Assembly: GCF_003072125.1 (NCBI RefSeq) | Contig: NZ_QCYH01000008.1 | Coordinates: 105,109 to 169,108 of the forward strand | Length of the DNA: 64,000 nt | Direction of reading: 5' to 3' | Source: Pelagivirga sediminicola | GTDB lineage: Bacteria > Pseudomonadota > Alphaproteobacteria > Rhodobacterales > Rhodobacteraceae | Shown: positions 61,820 through 64,000 of the stretch, one piece after another | How positions within the stretch are numbered: the first letter of the stretch is position 1 | How the letters are laid out: each line of letters begins with the position of its first letter | Position numbers and translations under genes: made by a program | Notes under the pieces: generated by a model | Database searches by the model: none | The model's input: the letters and a program-made list of their open reading frames with translations, nothing else | What the model was told of the DNA's origin: nothing

Positions 61820-63454
61820 TTGCCGCAAAACACGTCCACGCTGACGCTTTTTCGAAACCAGACTTTCCGAATGCTCTGGATTGCAGCCCTCGCCTCGAAT
61901 TTCGGGGGGCTCGTTCAGGCCGTCGGGGCTGCCTGGATGATGACATCGCTGACAGAATCGCAAAGCATGGTCGCGCTGGTGCAGTCGTCGGTGACCCTGC
62001 CGATCATGGTTTTCTCTCTTTTGGCAGGGGTGTTCGCGGACAATTTCGACCGCCGGAAGGTTATGCTTATCGCACAATCCTTCATGCTGGTGGTGTCGAT
62101 CATACTCGCCATAATGGCATATGAGGGACTGCTCTCGCCCTGGCTTCTATTGGGATTCACGTTTCTGATCGGCTGTGGCACGGCATTACACAATCCCTCC
62201 TGGCAGGCATCGATGGGCGATATCGTGTCGCGTGATGAATTGTCGGCAGCGGTGTCACTCAACAGTATGGGTTTCAACCTGATGCGGAGCATCGGGCCTG
62301 CTGCCGGCGGCGCGATCGTGGCCATCGCGGGCGCTGCGGCTGCGTTCACGGTAAACGCCTTCAGCTATGTCGGCATCATTACGGCCCTTTGGTTCTGGCG
62401 GCCGTCAACGCCGCAGCGACGCTTGCCGCGCGAACGGATGGGCAGCGCATTCTCCGCAGGCCTGCGCTATGTCGCGATGTCGCCCAACCTCATGAAAGTG
62501 ATCTTTCGCGGTTTCATGTTTGGCCTGTCGGCCATCGCGATTCTCGCGCTCCTGCCGCTGATCGTCAGAGAATTGTTGCATGGTGGTGCGTTTGTCTACG
62601 GTGTGCTGCTGGGCTGTTTTGGTATGGGCGCGGTATGCGGTGCGCTGCTGAATGCGGGGTTGCGGGCACGGTTCCAGAACGAGCGCATAACGCAGGCAGC
62701 ATTCCTTGCGTTTGCGGTCAGCAGCATCACTCTGGCTCTCAGCCATCACTATGTATTCAGTGGCGCGGCACTGCTGCTTGCCGGTGGCAGTTGGGTCATG
62801 GCCCTGTCGTTGTTCAATGTCACGATACAGCTCTCTACTCCCCGTTGGGTCGTCGGCAGGGCGGTTGCCCTCTATCAGACCGGGGTATTTGGCGGCATGG
62901 CCGGGGGAAGTTGGGCATGGGGCGCGATAGCCGAAAACTTCGGTGCGGACCGTGCGATGCTTTTGGCATCCGCCTTGCTGATCTTCGGAGCGTTGGCTGG
63001 CCTACGCGTCCCCTTGCCGGATTCCACAGATCTGGACCTCAATCCGCTCAACACGTTCACGGAGCCAGCGCTGCGGCTTGATCTAAAACAGCGCAGCGGA
63101 CCTATCATGATCATGGTCGATTATGAAATTGCTCAAGAGGATGTGACCGAATTTCTGGCCGTGATGAACGCGCGGCGACGCATCAGAATCCGCGATGGCG
63201 CGCAGCAATGGGCGCTTTTGCGGGATCTCGAAAACCCGGATGTCTGGACCGAGACCTATCACGTTCCCACTTGGGTCGAATATGTCCGCCACCACGAGCG
63301 TCGCACGCAAGCCGACGCCGAATCCTACGAGCGCGTTCTGAAACTGCATCGCGCCAAAGAAAGGCCAAAGGTCCACCGCATGATCGAGCGGCAAACAGTC
63401 TCGCTTCATGATGATACACCGCTGAAAGATGAACATGGCAAGATCACGGAATAG
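61820..63454 (+). CDS. MFS_3-family exporter with C-terminal soluble domain
   Basis: 544 residues. About 12 membrane segments in the first 400 residues (FRMLWIAALASNFGGLVQAV; FADNFDRRKVMLIAQSFMLV with the MFS loop motif; GCGTALHNPSWQASMGDIV). The C-terminal ~130 residues are soluble (IMIMVDYEIAQEDVTEFLAV; YHVPTWVEYVRHHERRT), resembling the antibiotic-biosynthesis-monooxygenase-like tail found in this subfamily. EntS-type siderophore or drug export is typical for MFS_3; the substrate is unknown. TTG start at 61820 with GGAAAGGAG upstream. Confidence 0.83.
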   Translation: MPQNTSTLTLFRNQTFRMLWIAALASNFGGLVQAVGAAWMMTSLTESQSMVALVQSSVTLPIMVFSLLAGVFADNFDRRKVMLIAQSFMLVVSIILAIMAYEGLLSPWLLLGFTFLIGCGTALHNPSWQASMGDIVSRDELSAAVSLNSMGFNLMRSIGPAAGGAIVAIAGAAAAFTVNAFSYVGIITALWFWRPSTPQRRLPRERMGSAFSAGLRYVAMSPNLMKVIFRGFMFGLSAIAILALLPLIVRELLHGGAFVYGVLLGCFGMGAVCGALLNAGLRARFQNERITQAAFLAFAVSSITLALSHHYVFSGAALLLAGGSWVMALSLFNVTIQLSTPRWVVGRAVALYQTGVFGGMAGGSWAWGAIAENFGADRAMLLASALLIFGALAGLRVPLPDSTDLDLNPLNTFTEPALRLDLKQRSGPIMIMVDYEIAQEDVTEFLAVMNARRRIRIRDGAQQWALLRDLENPDVWTETYHVPTWVEYVRHHERRTQADAESYERVLKLHRAKERPKVHRMIERQTVSLHDDTPLKDEHGKITE

Positions 63455-63552
63455 CGGATGCTGTTCTGAGCGATGCTTGCAGCGATCCGCGCTAGTTGGC
63501 CTGCCTGACCGAGGGATTCGCTATTGGGCGGAAGACACTCAATAACCTCAGG

Positions 63553-63942
63553 TCACACTTTTCCACGCCCTTTGACAGCGTCCAAAAGAGCGCTGCAATC
63601 TTCGGCTTTGTCCAGTTCCAATAGCGCTGTTAAAATGGCTTGGGCTTGGTCAGCGGTGACGACGTCCGCGACATTGGCCTGAAACTTGTCACCGACCGGG
63701 TTGCCGCGGTTGATCGCCACACGTTTTTCAATGGTGCGCCCGTCTGTGGTTGTGACGATCAGGTGGCCTGGAAAATAGACTGGAAATCCCGTCGTACCTT
63801 TTTCGGCATTCTCGAATGTGACTTCACGCGCCAAATCCAGAAGATCCGCGCGCGTGATGGCACCCGGCGTGAAAGACGCCTGATCGACGCGGCCATCTAT
63901 CAGACCGCAAGCGACCAGATAGGTGAAGTGGTCCGGCAAACC
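63553..63942 (-). pseudogene. MmgE/PrpD family C-terminal fragment
   Basis: The C-terminal part of an MmgE/PrpD-type protein: HFTYLVACGLIDGRVDQASF, TTGFPVYFPGHLIVTTTDGR and KRVAINRGNPVGDKFQANVA. The family is normally about 450 residues; only ~125 are present and the match ends near 63942, where an insertion-sequence-like end begins. The frame stays open to the window edge but without family similarity. Confidence 0.6.
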
Positions 63943-64000
63943 TGGACAGCGTGCTAAGATGTATCCGACAATGACGACAGGATACACAAATGACGAAGAG
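63943..64000 (+). mobile_element. Candidate left end of an insertion sequence (partial)
   Basis: From 63943 the sequence TGGACAGCGTGCTAAG has the look of an IS terminal repeat and interrupts the MmgE/PrpD gene. At 63990 an ATG (ACGAAGAG next) follows AGGATACACAA, a plausible start of an IS3-type OrfA. Only 58 bases are in view, so the family is uncertain. Confidence 0.35.

Overview
The window looks like a chromosome segment of a marine Rhodobacterales bacterium (Roseobacter-type). It is GC-rich, and it carries the methylated-amine pathway typical of that group (Tmm, Tdm, DmmDABC, GmaS, MgsABC), Hint and DUF1013/TrcR family proteins, and the alphaproteobacterial order murA-DUF2948-hisD-UPF0262. 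Assignments come from reading the translations; no database search was run.

Positions 1-18.2 kb form a methylated-amine catabolic cluster. It holds the 5' part of a TmoX-like TMAO-binding protein gene, an XRE-cupin regulator, gmaS, mgsC-mgsB-mgsA, an amino-acid permease, divergent dmmD-dmmA-dmmB-dmmC, a rhodanese, a FadR-type regulator, tmm, a broken small gene, a truncated hemoglobin and tdm. Together they can take trimethylamine to TMAO (Tmm), TMAO to dimethylamine plus formaldehyde (Tdm), dimethylamine to methylamine (Dmm), methylamine to gamma-glutamylmethylamide (GmaS) and that to N-methylglutamate (MgsABC). The N-methylglutamate dehydrogenase is not in view. Several promoter regions carry inverted or direct repeats that look like operators.

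Positions 18.5-38.0 kb are core chromosome: a membrane-anchored unknown protein, a SPOR-domain protein, upp, maeB, prpE with a leader hairpin, a nitrilase-like hydrolase, a type III PLP decarboxylase, trcR, RNase T2, a Hint protein, and a long operon murA-DUF2948-hisD-UPF0262-LMW phosphatase-SnoaL-GNAT.

At 38.0 kb a tRNA-Thr(GGT) marks the left edge of a mobile island, probably an integrative mobilizable element of about 23 kb. It has a large serine recombinase whose stop codon lies inside the tRNA 3' end, a VirD4-like coupling protein without membrane segments, small membrane proteins, a MobC-relaxase pair with an RSF1010-like oriT candidate upstream, and ArdC. No type IV secretion channel genes are present. 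The cargo is a defence cluster: a type IIG Eco57I-like restriction-methyltransferase translationally coupled to an AIPR-family protein with an N-terminal nuclease motif, a single-chain GmrSD-like protein, and a UvrD-like helicase with a nuclease-like insertion and zinc ribbons. Two unusual noncoding arrays of short GC-rich stem-loops precede the restriction gene and ardC.

Beyond 61 kb lie gene remnants, an MFS_3 exporter and an MmgE/PrpD fragment apparently cut by an insertion sequence at the right edge.
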